This document shows positions 1-8,275 of a DNA stretch of 64,000 bases, piece by piece. How positions within the stretch are numbered: the first letter of the stretch is position 1; each line of letters starts with the position of its first letter. The notes under the pieces were generated by a model. It was not told the origin of the DNA, did no database searches, and saw only the letters and a list, made by a program, of their open reading frames with translations. The stretch is from Dyadobacter pollutisoli (lineage in GTDB: Bacteria; Bacteroidota; Bacteroidia; Cytophagales; Spirosomataceae), in the NCBI RefSeq assembly GCF_026625565.1, contig NZ_CP112998.1, positions 2,854,501 to 2,918,500 on the forward strand. The letters are read 5' to 3'. The translations under genes were made by a program, and so were the position numbers.

Positions 1-328
1 CTCCCACCGTCGCCATATTGCGCAGCTGCCCGGATGCCCCGGCATTCAGTGCCTGCGCCAGCAGCGGATGTTTTGCGATCACCAGTTTATGTTGCGCTAC
101 GTCGCTGTTCAATGTCAGCGCACCGATTCGCAGCATTCCGTCTTTTTGTTCGATTTTTTTGAGAGGCAAATGATTGATATCGACTAGCTTCTCAGGAGCT
201 ACAATGCCCCTTTTCATGAGGTCGACCAGGTTGGTACCGCCTGCTATAAAGCGGGCGTTTGGGTCGGAAGCCACTGCGTCAATGGCTTCATTGAGTTTGG
301 TCGGGCGGAGGTATTGGAATGGCTTCAT
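1..328 (-). CDS. Molybdenum hydroxylase FAD-binding subunit (partial, N-terminal 109 aa)
   Basis: This is the FAD-binding (CoxM-like) subunit of a xanthine dehydrogenase/aldehyde oxidoreductase-type molybdenum hydroxylase. It carries electrons between the 2Fe-2S subunit and the flavin. Only the first 109 residues are inside the window. The N-terminus begins MKPFQYLRPTKLNEAID. A glycine-rich FAD-pyrophosphate motif FIAGGTNLVDLMK lies near residues 28-40, and the second flavin motif QLRNMATVGG sits at the window edge. The start codon overlaps the stop of the upstream 2Fe-2S gene by 4 bases (ATGA), so the two are translationally coupled. The molybdopterin subunit would be expected beyond the left edge. 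Family assignment is firm; the substrate cannot be told. Confidence 0.9.
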   Translation of the reverse strand, partial: MKPFQYLRPTKLNEAIDAVASDPNARFIAGGTNLVDLMKRGIVAPEKLVDINHLPLKKIEQKDGMLRIGALTLNSDVAQHKLVIAKHPLLAQALNAGASGQLRNMATVG

Positions 329-969
329 ACTTTCTGACCATTGGTTTTAACCTCCATAATCGCATTGACAATGTTAGGATAGGCACCGCAGCGGCATAGA
401 TTTCCGCTCATATACTCTTGAATTTCAATCTCGGAATTTGCGCAGCCTTCTCGAATGCAGCTAACTGCCGACATGATTTGGCCGGGTGTGCAGTACCCGC
501 ATTGAAATCCGTCATGTTTGATAAATGCCTCCTGCATCGGATGCAACTGCTCGCCATTCGCCAGGCCCTCAATGGTAGTGACTTTCCTGCCGTGCTGCAT
601 CACCGCGAACGTCAAACAGGAAAGGACGCGCTGGCCGTCGACATGGACTGTACAAGCGCCACATTGACCAAAATCACAGCCCTTTTTGGTGCCGGTCAGC
701 CCGGATTTTTCCCGAAGCAAATCCAGCAGGGTTACTCTCGGATCAATGGTCAGACGTTTTTTGGTACCATTGACAGTCAGCGTGAGTTTCACTTTTTCGG
801 CATTCCCGACCGGCACTTCATCATCGTCACAGGCTTGCGAAAAAGCGATCGGCGCGAATGTAAGGCCAGCAAGAGCGACCGACTGTTTTAGGAAAAACCG
901 CCGGTCTTCCTGATGATCGGGCGCACCGTTTTCAGGATTTTCTCTATTCAGTGGTTTTTCTTCGAACAT
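325..969 (-). CDS. 2Fe-2S subunit of a Tat-exported molybdenum hydroxylase
   Basis: This is the small iron-sulfur subunit of an aldehyde oxidoreductase (PaoABC/YagTSR-like) or xanthine dehydrogenase complex, 214 aa. A twin-arginine leader (DRRFFLKQS followed by a hydrophobic stretch) predicts export of the folded complex to the periplasm. The plant-type 2Fe-2S domain has the cysteine cluster GCDFGQCGACTVHVDG plus a downstream LSC. The all-helical second 2Fe-2S domain has QCGYCTPG and NLCRCGAYPNI. I chose the ATG at 969 (MFEEKPLN); a TTG 30 bases upstream is also in frame but is a poor start. It is first in its operon, 4-base overlapped with the FAD subunit, and preceded by a perfect palindrome about 60 bp upstream. 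Confidence 0.93.
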   Translation of the reverse strand: MFEEKPLNRENPENGAPDHQEDRRFFLKQSVALAGLTFAPIAFSQACDDDEVPVGNAEKVKLTLTVNGTKKRLTIDPRVTLLDLLREKSGLTGTKKGCDFGQCGACTVHVDGQRVLSCLTFAVMQHGRKVTTIEGLANGEQLHPMQEAFIKHDGFQCGYCTPGQIMSAVSCIREGCANSEIEIQEYMSGNLCRCGAYPNIVNAIMEVKTNGQKV

Positions 970-1026
970 CAGTTTTAGGTTTAGGAAAGCATGTTGCAAT
1001 TCATCGGCACGGTGGCCTTAAAACAA

Positions 1027-1060
1027 AACAAAGTACAAAACGGGCGTTTTGTACTTTGTT
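1027..1060. promoter_or_regulatory. Perfect palindrome upstream of the molybdenum hydroxylase operon (candidate operator)
   Basis: Two 16-base arms (1027-1042 and 1045-1060) are exact reverse complements around a GG centre. The arm contains GTACAAAACG. The element sits 58 bases upstream of the 2Fe-2S start and 28 bases past the end of the broken reductase gene. There is no T-run on the hydroxylase side, so an operator is more likely than a terminator. GTACAAAAC/GTTTTGTAC half-sites resemble those described for HxlR-type redox or aldehyde-sensing regulators, but no such regulator lies in this window. Confidence 0.55.
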
Positions 1061-1088
1061 TCAATCGATAAAAAAACGACTATTCCGT

Positions 1089-1657
1089 TTACTTACGATC
1101 ATAATCCAGCAAAATAACACCAGACTTCGAAGTCTCTATTTTAGTAAGAGATAGTTGCGTCCTGTCTTGGATATCTGAAAAGAGAGGCTTGCCTGCACCG
1201 AGAATGATCGGGTAAACCGCGAGGAGGTAATTGTCGACTAAGCCGAGGTTAATAAAGCTCGTAGTTAAACTCGCCCCGCCATAAAGCCAGATGTCTTTGC
1301 CCGGCTGGTTTTTAATTTCCCGAACGTGCTCTGTGATATTTTCACTAATATAAGTTGCCCTTTCATCCGCTACATTCGGGCTTTTCGAGAAAACATATTT
1401 CTTTTACTGTGAACACCGCTCCATAGTTTCTTTTCAGGCAATGACGCATCATTTCCAGGGTCATAATTGCCCCAGAGATCATAACTGATGCGCCCGTAAA
1501 ATATAGTATCGATTCTTGCCAGAAACTGCTCAAAATGTGATTCAAAAGTTGACTCTGCTGTGGAAGGATCGTCCATTGTGCACCAGTCTGTCTCGCCATT
1601 CGGGCCTTCAATAAAACCATCCAATGTGACAGCCAGGTTTAAAATAATCTTTCTCAT
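1089..1657 (-). pseudogene. RibD C-terminal / dihydrofolate-reductase-family protein, frameshifted
   Basis: The N-terminal frame starts at the ATG at 1657 (MRKIILNLAVTLDGFIEG), which is typical of the small DHFR-like reductases (YyaP/YwjB type). It continues through IFYGRISYDLWGNY to about position 1385. There it runs into a stop, and the family sequence resumes one frame over as NVADERATYISENI, then GKDIWLYGGASLTTSFI and PIILGAGKPLF, ending at a TAA at 1089. Restoring one A in the run at about 1383-1386 (CGAAAAGCC on the minus strand) would rejoin the frames. So this is either a recent pseudogene or a homopolymer sequencing error. Normal length would be about 188 aa. The likely role is an NAD(P)H-dependent reductase of unknown substrate. 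Confidence 0.85.
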
Positions 1658-1801
1658 GGTGTTGTTATTTTTAGTTTGATGAATACTCCGTCCATCCATT
1701 CAGACAAGAAGAAGTTGTTGCTTTTTCGGCAACTCTAAGGAAGCAAAAATAAGGCTGACGCAGAAGAAAAATTGTAAAAACACGAACCGGCGATACGCGA
1801 T

Positions 1802-1859
1802 TAGCCCAGGGTTTAAACCCTGGGCTATGGTGTGTGTGTGTGGCAATGGCCACACACAC
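1802..1859. repeat. Two adjacent hairpin palindromes at the 3' end of an FtsX permease gene
   Basis: Positions 1802-1827 form a perfect 26-base palindrome (TAGCCCAGGG, TTTAAA, then the reverse complement). Positions 1834-1859 form an 11-bp GT/AC-rich stem with an AATG loop, whose last base touches the permease stop codon. Neither is followed by a T-run. The first palindrome resembles the palindromic cores of the repeat at 5107-5266 and may belong to the same REP-like class. Confidence 0.6.
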
Positions 1860-4213
1860 TACTCGCTCCGCAAACTCTTAACAGGATCAAGCAAAGCCGC
1901 CCTCACTGCCTGATAACTCACTGTAAGCAAAGACACGATCACGGCCATTGCGCCTGACAGCGCGAACACCCACCATTGCATGCTGATGCGGTAAGAAAAG
2001 TCGTTCAACCAGGTATCCATAGCCAGCCAGGCGACTGGACTTGCGATCAAGATGGCTATCAAAACAAGTATCAGGAACTCCTTCGAAAGCAAAGTAGTAA
2101 TGCTCATCACGGATGCGCCCAGTACCTTCCGTACCCCGATTTCCTTAATCCGGTTTTCGGCCATATAGGCAGCCAGCCCGAACAGTCCAAGACAAGAGAT
2201 GAATATAGTAAGGCCTGCAAATAAGCCCGTTAGTGTTGCGATCTTTTGTGTATCATCGAATTTCAAAGTGTAATCTGCATCTACAAAATGGTATTCAAAA
2301 GGATAGTCTGGATTGTATTTTTTAAAAATTGCTTCTGTTGCTTTCACGCTCTCCGCAGTCGGTTTTGCAGCATTAAGCTTCATATGAATAACATTGAAAT
2401 AACTTTGCGCGCCTTCAATGATCATTGGCTTGGCATGATCGTAGGGCGAACCAATCAGAAAATCTTTGATAACGCCGACCACCTGATAGGCCTTATCCCC
2501 GTCTTTCACGATCTGCCCGATCGGATCTTCGAAGCCCATTACTTTTGCGGCAGACTCATTGAGAATCATCGCGCTGGAATCTGACGGATACTTGCTGAGA
2601 TCCATGTCGCGGCCTGCTATTAATTGAAGTCTGGCGGTTTTCACAAGCCCCTCATCTTCACTGAACCTGTCAAAATCTATTTTTTCGGCCTTGTTCTTTC
2701 CCTGCCATTCAACACCCCACGTATCACTTGAACCGAAGCTGAGTGGTGAAGCCGTTTTTGTTACGGAAGACGCTATACCTGCATTGATCAGCTCGCTTTT
2801 GATCTGCCTGTAATTTTTATCAATGTCTCCTGTGAGCCAGTGGTACACCACCTGCCCCCGGTCGTATCCCGCATCCCGATCCTGTGCGTAGCGTATTTGC
2901 TGTGCCACCATCAGTGTGGAAATGATGAGTGTAATGGCGAAACTGAATTGTAAAACCACCAGCACTTTTCGTGGGTTCAAGGCTGCATTTGTTCTTTTGA
3001 ATGTTCCCTTTAAAATGGCGATGGGTTGGAAAGAGGATAGAAAAAAGGCTGGATAGCTACCTGCTATGATGCCGGTAAAAACCACAAAAAGCAAAGTGGC
3101 GATCCAGAAATAACCGCTATCGTATGGAAATGCAAGTTCTTTCGCGATGAGCGTGTTGAAAGCAGGCAATGTCGCGGCTACAAGAAGCAAAGCCATTACT
3201 CCGGCGATCAGGGATATCAGGATCGACTCGCCGATAAACTGCCCCATGAGCAATCCTTTATTTGCCCCGGCCGTTTTTCTGATACCCACTTCCTTCGCAC
3301 GTTTTTCACTACGGGCTGTGCTCAGGTTCATGAAATTAATGCAGGCGATCAGTAAAATAAAGGCCGCAATGATCCCGAATAACCGAACGATCGCTATCCT
3401 GCCGCCCGAGATTTTCCCATTCTCAAAATTGGAATAAAGGTGCCATTTGCTGATCGGATGTAGAAAAACTTCATGTTCCTCTTCTTTATTAGAATGCCGG
3501 ATAGTGATGTCTTTGATTTTCCCTGCCAATGTTTCCGGATTCGCGTTGGGTTTCAGTTGGACAAATGTTTTTACTGAATTGTTACCCCAGCTATCATCAT
3601 CCTCACCAATTCTCTTCAAATATTGCCAGGGGAGAATGTAGTCAAAATGGAAAACAGTATTGGTAGGAAGGTCTTTCAACACCCCTGTGACCGTAAAATT
3701 GTCTCTGTCGATGGTGATTACCTTGTTCAATGCGTCTTTCGTATCAAACATTTTCATCGCCATTTTCTCCGTCACAATGATGGAATTCGCGCCAGTCAAT
3801 GCAGTTTTCGGATCGCCCTGCATCATTGGACAATCAAACATTTGAAGAAACGCAGCATCAGTAATGAGCGCCTCAGTAGACAGTTTCTTCTCACCAGCCT
3901 TGGTGACAAACCAGCGGGACGACTGGCGGGAGATATTGGCAACCTCAGGATATTCCTCTTTTAATGTGGGCCCGAGGATCTTGGGGGTATTATCCCAGCA
4001 TTGCAGTTTGCCATCAAAAACACCCCGGTTCCATGCATGATAGAGGTAATCCTTCTTGGAATGAAACTTGTCATAATTCACTTCATTGTAAATCCATAAC
4101 AAAATGAGCAGGGAACTCGCCATACCAACGGCAAGCCCGGAAATGTTAATGGCAGAGAATCCTTTGTTTCTCAGCAAGTTCCTGAAAGCGATTTTGAAAT
4201 AGTTTTCTAACAT
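1859..4213 (-). CDS. ABC transporter permease, MacB/FtsX family (784 aa)
   Basis: A large inner-membrane protein of the Bacteroidota-type orphan MacB family. The start is MLENYFKIAFRNLLRNKGFS. A first membrane helix (about residues 20-40) is followed by a periplasmic MacB core domain (about 45-270). FtsX helices lie near 280-300 (LLIACINFMNLSTARSEKRAKEVGIRK), 330-400 and 425-445. A second extracellular domain and a final FtsX block (about 670-780) contain ENRIKEIGVRKVLGASV. It lacks the N-terminal prefix domain of the two related permeases at 43-49 kb. No ATPase gene is adjacent. Family members are thought to couple ATP hydrolysis in a separate subunit to export or mechanical work across the envelope; the cargo is unknown. 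Confidence 0.92.
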   Translation of the reverse strand: MLENYFKIAFRNLLRNKGFSAINISGLAVGMASSLLILLWIYNEVNYDKFHSKKDYLYHAWNRGVFDGKLQCWDNTPKILGPTLKEEYPEVANISRQSSRWFVTKAGEKKLSTEALITDAAFLQMFDCPMMQGDPKTALTGANSIIVTEKMAMKMFDTKDALNKVITIDRDNFTVTGVLKDLPTNTVFHFDYILPWQYLKRIGEDDDSWGNNSVKTFVQLKPNANPETLAGKIKDITIRHSNKEEEHEVFLHPISKWHLYSNFENGKISGGRIAIVRLFGIIAAFILLIACINFMNLSTARSEKRAKEVGIRKTAGANKGLLMGQFIGESILISLIAGVMALLLVAATLPAFNTLIAKELAFPYDSGYFWIATLLFVVFTGIIAGSYPAFFLSSFQPIAILKGTFKRTNAALNPRKVLVVLQFSFAITLIISTLMVAQQIRYAQDRDAGYDRGQVVYHWLTGDIDKNYRQIKSELINAGIASSVTKTASPLSFGSSDTWGVEWQGKNKAEKIDFDRFSEDEGLVKTARLQLIAGRDMDLSKYPSDSSAMILNESAAKVMGFEDPIGQIVKDGDKAYQVVGVIKDFLIGSPYDHAKPMIIEGAQSYFNVIHMKLNAAKPTAESVKATEAIFKKYNPDYPFEYHFVDADYTLKFDDTQKIATLTGLFAGLTIFISCLGLFGLAAYMAENRIKEIGVRKVLGASVMSITTLLSKEFLILVLIAILIASPVAWLAMDTWLNDFSYRISMQWWVFALSGAMAVIVSLLTVSYQAVRAALLDPVKSLRSE

Positions 4214-4251
4214 CGTCGGCTATGGCTAAGGTGGAAGTTCACATTAGCCAG

Positions 4252-4268
4252 CTCAAATAGCCTGCCAG
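4252..4268 (-). promoter_or_regulatory. Possible sigma-54 (-24/-12) promoter upstream of the FtsX permease
   Basis: On the minus strand the sequence reads CTGGCAGGCTATTTGAG, 38 bases upstream of the permease ATG. It keeps the TGGCA and TTG blocks at the spacing of a sigma-54 promoter (TGGCAC-N5-TTGC) but misses several consensus bases. Orphan FtsX permeases of Bacteroidota are often placed near sigma-54 regulators, but none is seen here. This is a weak pattern match only. Confidence 0.25.
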
Positions 4269-4377
4269 GATTTCAATTAATTCAAAATCAATCATTTAAG
4301 CGTCAATTCTGTTCCATAAATGTTCGCTAGCGGACAATATTTGTTCGTTTTGGAACGAAACTTGTCGTACCTCGGAA

Positions 4378-5034
4378 TCAGAAAGATATTACGCTTCTAA
4401 TTTCCTGGCCCCCAATAATGTCGCTGATTGTTTCCGCAATGGCAATTGTGCTGGTCCATTTGGAGAAATCTGCGTCGGGCATAAATCCCCGGTTTAATGC
4501 CGTATCCAGCGTTCCGGGAAGTAAAATATGAGAAGTAATGCCGTTTTTGTTTTCACTTTCATTCACCATTTCCGAAAAATTAAAGAGCAGCTGTTTGGAT
4601 AACGAATAAGCCACATTGTTAATAGCGCTGCCGCTGTCCATTGCTGCTTTGGCACCAACAAAAATGAGTTTTCCAGCTCCCTTTTGCCGGAAATGAGCAA
4701 GGAGTGATTGTGCCGTGTTGAAAGCAGTAGCAAAATTGAGGGATATCATTTTCGAAATATCGTCCCAACCTGTCTTTTCCAGTCCGCCCGGAACAAAGCC
4801 CCCGGCCAGAAAAACCCCTGCCAGAATATCATTTTCCGTGTCCAATACCGATTTTACCAAATTCTCCGATTGTCCGGGGCTTTCCAGATCTGTCTGATAA
4901 TAAGATATTTTGTCGGTTCCCGGTTCATTTATTTCCCGCACGGAAAGGTGAAGATGGTATCCAGCCGCGGACAGTGTTTCAACCACCGATTTGCCCAGGT
5001 TACCAGTGCCGCCGGTCATCAGAATATTGCTCAT
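4378..5034 (-). CDS. Short-chain dehydrogenase/reductase (SDR), 218 aa
   Basis: A cytoplasmic NAD(P)-dependent oxidoreductase of the classical SDR fold. The Rossmann glycine motif TGGTGNLG lies at residues 7-14, and the catalytic YxxxK is Y143-K147 (AYSLSK). A loop IFVGAKAAMDSG carries the usual serine region. The protein is short for the family (usually about 240-250 aa) but has the full core. It starts at ATG 5034 with no visible Shine-Dalgarno. It stands alone: a permease lies downstream on the same strand after 160 bases and a repeat element lies upstream. The substrate cannot be inferred. Confidence 0.88.
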   Translation of the reverse strand: MSNILMTGGTGNLGKSVVETLSAAGYHLHLSVREINEPGTDKISYYQTDLESPGQSENLVKSVLDTENDILAGVFLAGGFVPGGLEKTGWDDISKMISLNFATAFNTAQSLLAHFRQKGAGKLIFVGAKAAMDSGSAINNVAYSLSKQLLFNFSEMVNESENKNGITSHILLPGTLDTALNRGFMPDADFSKWTSTIAIAETISDIIGGQEIRSVISF

Positions 5035-5106
5035 CTCGTTTGTTTTTTGTCGAATAAATGATCAGACCAAAAGTAAAGCCAAAAATAAGCATCACACAAT
5101 TATTAA

Positions 5107-5266
5107 CCCAAGGCTTCAGCCTTGGAATTAGAAAGCGCAGAATGCCGGGCCTTAGCCAAAGATCATGCAGCACACTGGAAGATCACAGACGCCGCAAAAC
5201 GAGCTACATGCTTATGGCTAAAGCCGATTTTGCATCCGCTGGCGGTCCTAAGGCTGAAGCCTTAGG
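5107..5266. repeat. REP/BIME-like composite inverted repeat
   Basis: Two roughly 50-bp units face each other. The left unit has a perfect palindrome at 5108-5125 (CCAAGGCTTCAGCCTTGG) and then GGCCTTAGCCA at 5148-5158. The right unit has TGGCTAAAGCC at 5215-5225 and then a palindrome at 5247-5266 (CCTAAGGCTGAAGCCTTAGG). The reverse complement of the right unit aligns with the left. This two-palindrome, head-to-head layout is that of bacterial interspersed mosaic elements moved by REP-associated (RAYT) transposases. No transposase gene is in the window. The remainder of 5035-5375 holds no gene that I can support. Confidence 0.7.
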
Positions 5267-5337
5267 TTGCTATGATTTTGGTATGCTCGTCCTGGGTAAG
5301 GTTTTTTCTTCACTGAGCTACGTTACTTGACAGTGAC

Positions 5338-5368
5338 AAAAAAGAAGACTGCCGAACGACAGTCCTCC
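5338..5368 (-). terminator. Intrinsic terminator of the small gene at 5376-5663
   Basis: On the minus strand, GAGGACTG pairs with CAGTCTTC, extended inward by T-G and C-G pairs around a GTTC loop, and is followed by a run of six T. It begins 7 bases past the stop codon of the small gene, which supports that gene being a real transcription unit. Confidence 0.75.
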
Positions 5369-5375
5369 ATAAATT

Positions 5376-5663
5376 CTAAGCATTTTCCTCCATTCGTTCA
5401 AAACCCTCCCAAAGCAATTTCAAATCAAAAAGAGCAGATTTCTCGACTCCATTAAAGGAAATGTCCAAGTGGTACAAAGCAAGATCGTGTATCATTTTAA
5501 GTGATCTGGACAGTTCCAGATAGCCCTGACCCTGGACAAGATTCAGGAAGTCGGATTGGGATTGGGTTAATGATACATTGATGTTCGATACGTGAAGTGT
5601 ATTAATCGTTTTGTTGACTGAATCTGCATTCGAGTCAACATTCGGACCATTTGGTGTTCGCAT
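5376..5663 (-). CDS. Hypothetical protein, 95 aa
   Basis: I do not recognise this protein. It starts at ATG 5663 (MRTPNGPNVD) and ends MEENA. It has a polar N-terminus, then a helical region with an LVQGQGYLELSRSLKMIHDL segment, and no signal peptide, membrane helix or cysteine motif. The frame is open upstream to about 5723 without another good start. The strongest support for it being a gene is the strong intrinsic terminator 7 bases after its stop, plus balanced amino-acid use. It lies between a REP-like element and a hairpin repeat and has no operon partner. Confidence 0.55.
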   Translation of the reverse strand: MRTPNGPNVDSNADSVNKTINTLHVSNINVSLTQSQSDFLNLVQGQGYLELSRSLKMIHDLALYHLDISFNGVEKSALFDLKLLWEGFERMEENA

Positions 5664-5856
5664 TTTAAATGGATTGAAGTGTAGAAAAATGGAGAGGTCA
5701 CTGCGAACTTCATCACGATGTTATCATGATCCGGCCCCGGAACTTTCACCCGTATGCCTCTCCAAGACCATTTTTGGCCGGTTTTGTGGTAATATGTTAA
5801 CATCGTATTAATATTGAAATTCGCGTGGCAAATATAGGGGATTATTATTCGTGTTC

Positions 5857-5904
5857 ATTCGTGCATTCGTGGCGGATATTTTTTGTTGCCACGAATGCAC
5901 GAAT
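5857..5904. repeat. 17-bp perfect inverted repeat downstream of the enolase-superfamily gene
   Basis: Arms at 5857-5873 (ATTCGTGCATTCGTGGC) and 5888-5904 are exact reverse complements around a 14-base loop. The arm is itself built from the repeated word ATTCGTG(C). It lies 24 bases past the stop of the minus-strand gene at 5928. No T-run follows, so it is not a canonical terminator. It may be a dispersed repeat or an RNA 3'-end stabiliser. Confidence 0.6.
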
Positions 5905-5927
5905 AAGGCACTAATGGTATAATACCC

Positions 5928-7352
5928 CTACCCATTAAACATATCCATATAATGCTGCGAAGGTGCCAGTATCCCGCCGCTCTCCGCATAAAACGATGCA
6001 TCAGTAGGGTAAACGCCTTTTTGCGTCCGAATCCAGGTACCCGAAGCTTTGGGATGGTAGCTCATCAGCCGTTCCCAGTTTTTGTAGTATTGATGTCCAT
6101 TGGTCTCCTGCAACCCCACGCTCATGCCTGGAAAAGGCTGCAAACGCGCGGCGACATTCTTGTTCCAATCCACCAATATCGGGTTTACCGTCAGGTCGGC
6201 GCAAAAGCATGGTATCTTCTTTTCATAAGCCATTTGGGTTATTTTCATGGTCATACTCATGGTTTTGGCAATCGCTTTGACGACAATTGCCGAGTAACCA
6301 AGCTCAATGCGGTGCGCTGCATCTTCGACCGTATGCGCACTTTCGTCGGCGGCGATGCATACTCCCAAATCGCCCACAAAAGTTTCATTGCTTTCTGCAA
6401 ATGGTTCTTCTATCACAGCGATCTGGTCCAATGCGCCTATCTTTTTGGCGTGGTCTATAAACCGCAGCAATGTTTCCTTTTTCTCATAACGGCCATTCGG
6501 ATCAAAGTAGTAAGGTATCTTGCCGTTTTTGGTATAAGGTGTTTCATAATGTCCGACCGCCTTGTGCACGGCTGTCAGAAATGCAATGTCCTTTTCGATC
6601 ATTTCCTGCTGCGTACCAGCCGACCCGGTCTTCAATTTCATGATAAAATACCCTTCATCGGCTGCCTGCTTGATCCGGTCGGGGGCCGTGCCTACGGCGA
6701 ACGAAGGAATGCTTGCCACTTTTTCGTGCCGATAGGATAAGCCGGGGCGGTATGCTTCCGGGATCAGATCGTCGAACTTTGTAATGTTATTTTCCTGGGC
6801 AAAGAGCAGCCAGGCTGCATTATCGACGGATACCAATGCATTCAATGCAAAGGTTTTCCTCAGGTCGGGATTGGATGTAATTTTCTTGCCATAAGCCAGT
6901 ACCTCAGGCAGCAGGTCGTCCAATAGCTGCACCGGACTTGTAAACGAAGTCCCTTTGATCATTTGCAGCGCCCGCTCGCTCATCGCGTACATCAGAGCAT
7001 TGCCCGCGCTTTCCGAATGTGCCGCAAATACCGTTGAATCAGACCAGAGCACACCCTGTGTCGCAAGCCCTACCTTACGTATCCCCGACTCCGATTCCAG
7101 CATTGAAACCGCCTGCCAGCTGTCGGTAATGGCGCTTCCTTTGAACCGGTATGGGTTTAGCGGCTCCCTTTCGAAGTTGGAGCTCACCTGGCTGATCTTG
7201 ATCTTTTTCATCGCTTTTTTGGTAGGGATAATGTCTCCGGCTACATCCGGCCAATTCATTGCCAACACGGCTCCTGCGCCCGTACGGCCAATAAAATCTC
7301 TTCGTGATATCTCTTCGTTTTTCGCTTCTGGCATGGCTGATTGATTGATCAT
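5928..7352 (-). CDS. Mandelate racemase/muconate lactonizing enzyme family protein, Tat-exported (474 aa)
   Basis: An enolase-superfamily enzyme that would abstract a proton alpha to a carboxylate or act in a related way. The N-terminus carries a Tat leader (SRRDFIGRTGAGAVLAM, about residues 16-32), so it is probably periplasmic. Active-site features in order are the KxK pair K239/K241 (IMKLKTG), metal ligands near D284 (YYFDPNGRYE), E315/E316 (IEEPF) and D336/E337 (IAADES), and a lysine at about 359 (IVVKAIAK). These fit the MLE/mandelate racemase barrel better than enolase itself. Two starts are possible, ATG 7352 or ATG 7334 (MPEAKNEE); both keep the leader. It is a single gene, divergent from the sigma-factor locus. 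The substrate is unknown; dipeptide epimerase or sugar-acid dehydratase are options. Confidence 0.87.
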   Translation of the reverse strand: MINQSAMPEAKNEEISRRDFIGRTGAGAVLAMNWPDVAGDIIPTKKAMKKIKISQVSSNFEREPLNPYRFKGSAITDSWQAVSMLESESGIRKVGLATQGVLWSDSTVFAAHSESAGNALMYAMSERALQMIKGTSFTSPVQLLDDLLPEVLAYGKKITSNPDLRKTFALNALVSVDNAAWLLFAQENNITKFDDLIPEAYRPGLSYRHEKVASIPSFAVGTAPDRIKQAADEGYFIMKLKTGSAGTQQEMIEKDIAFLTAVHKAVGHYETPYTKNGKIPYYFDPNGRYEKKETLLRFIDHAKKIGALDQIAVIEEPFAESNETFVGDLGVCIAADESAHTVEDAAHRIELGYSAIVVKAIAKTMSMTMKITQMAYEKKIPCFCADLTVNPILVDWNKNVAARLQPFPGMSVGLQETNGHQYYKNWERLMSYHPKASGTWIRTQKGVYPTDASFYAESGGILAPSQHYMDMFNG

Positions 7353-7546
7353 TGAGTAAAAGCCGACCTTGTCATTTCCCTACTTTGATTGTTTTACAGA
7401 TCTGGATTGACAGGAAATCGCACAAAAAATAACTTTAATAGTAATGACGAATAAAGTGGATCGTACTCGTATTCCAATCTTTAAATTATTACATTTATTG
7501 TTTGAAGGATTTATCAATTCCCGCAAAATAACAGGTCGGACAGGTA

Positions 7547-8137
7547 ATGAGGTTAGAAGAACAGGAACATTGGAATGAAATGTGCAAAGGCAATGCTCAC
7601 GCTTTCGAAAAGCTGTACAGCTACTTTGCCCGTGATTTGTTCAGATATGGCTACCGGATCTCGACCGATCATGAACTCGTTCAGGACAGTGTTCAGGACC
7701 TTTTTCTGCATCTTTGGAACAAACGCCACGATCTGGAACAGGTAACCTCTCCCCGCTTCTATCTTTACCGGTCGCTGCGAAACAAGCTGATCCGCTCTTC
7801 GGAAACGAACCGGTTTGTGTTCAGTGACGACGGCGATCTTTCGGATCAATGGTTTCCGAGTGAGAAAGACATTGAAACCAGCTGGATCTCCGATGAAAGC
7901 AACCGCATTCAGCTTTCGATGTTACACGAGGCACTTCAAAAATTGCCTGTACGCCAGCAGGAGGCCATTCAATTACGTTATTACCATGATTTTTCAGCCG
8001 AAGAAATTGGCCGGATCATGAATATTAATCAGCAGTCTGTGCGAAACCTGCAAAACAGGGCTATGCAGCAATTACGCTCTGAACTTCCGTTCTTCCCTGT
8101 TTCATTACTCACATTGGTATTTTGCTTTTCGGCCTAA
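7547..8137 (+). CDS. ECF RNA polymerase sigma factor (sigma-70 family), 196 aa
   Basis: A short extracytoplasmic-function sigma factor of the Bacteroidota type that accompanies FecR/SusC pairs. Region 2 includes FEKLYSYFARDLFRYGY and DLFLHLWNKR, which bind core polymerase and the -10 element. Region 4 includes LPVRQQEAIQLRYYHDFS and the helix-turn-helix EEIGRIMNINQQSVRNL, which binds the -35 element. A short hydrophobic tail ends the protein. It is followed after 138 bases by the fecR gene. It most likely drives the SusC/SusD operon when the TonB receptor meets its ligand, through release from FecR. Confidence 0.94.
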   Translation: MRLEEQEHWNEMCKGNAHAFEKLYSYFARDLFRYGYRISTDHELVQDSVQDLFLHLWNKRHDLEQVTSPRFYLYRSLRNKLIRSSETNRFVFSDDGDLSDQWFPSEKDIETSWISDESNRIQLSMLHEALQKLPVRQQEAIQLRYYHDFSAEEIGRIMNINQQSVRNLQNRAMQQLRSELPFFPVSLLTLVFCFSA

Positions 8138-8275
8138 CTTTCCCTGTGATTATCAAAAAATCCATTTAAAATCATATCAAAAAATCACTGATCGAATTAT
8201 TTTAATATTTTTTGTGATTTTACTGAGTACGTTTTTTAAGACTTCGTATCTGTCAATATATAGTCTTATCAAACA

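Noticed and set aside
5567..5803. 78-aa minus-strand reading frame overlapping the start of the small gene at 5376-5663.
   Set aside because: It overlaps a gene supported by a terminator, has no leader or known motif, and its composition looks like chance; at most it could be a relic.
8138..8275. AT-rich stretch between sigma factor and fecR with a GTACGTTTTTTAAGACTTCGTATC segment that could be an ECF-dependent promoter.
   Set aside because: I have no consensus I trust for this sigma group, and the sequence alone does not separate a promoter from AT-rich background.
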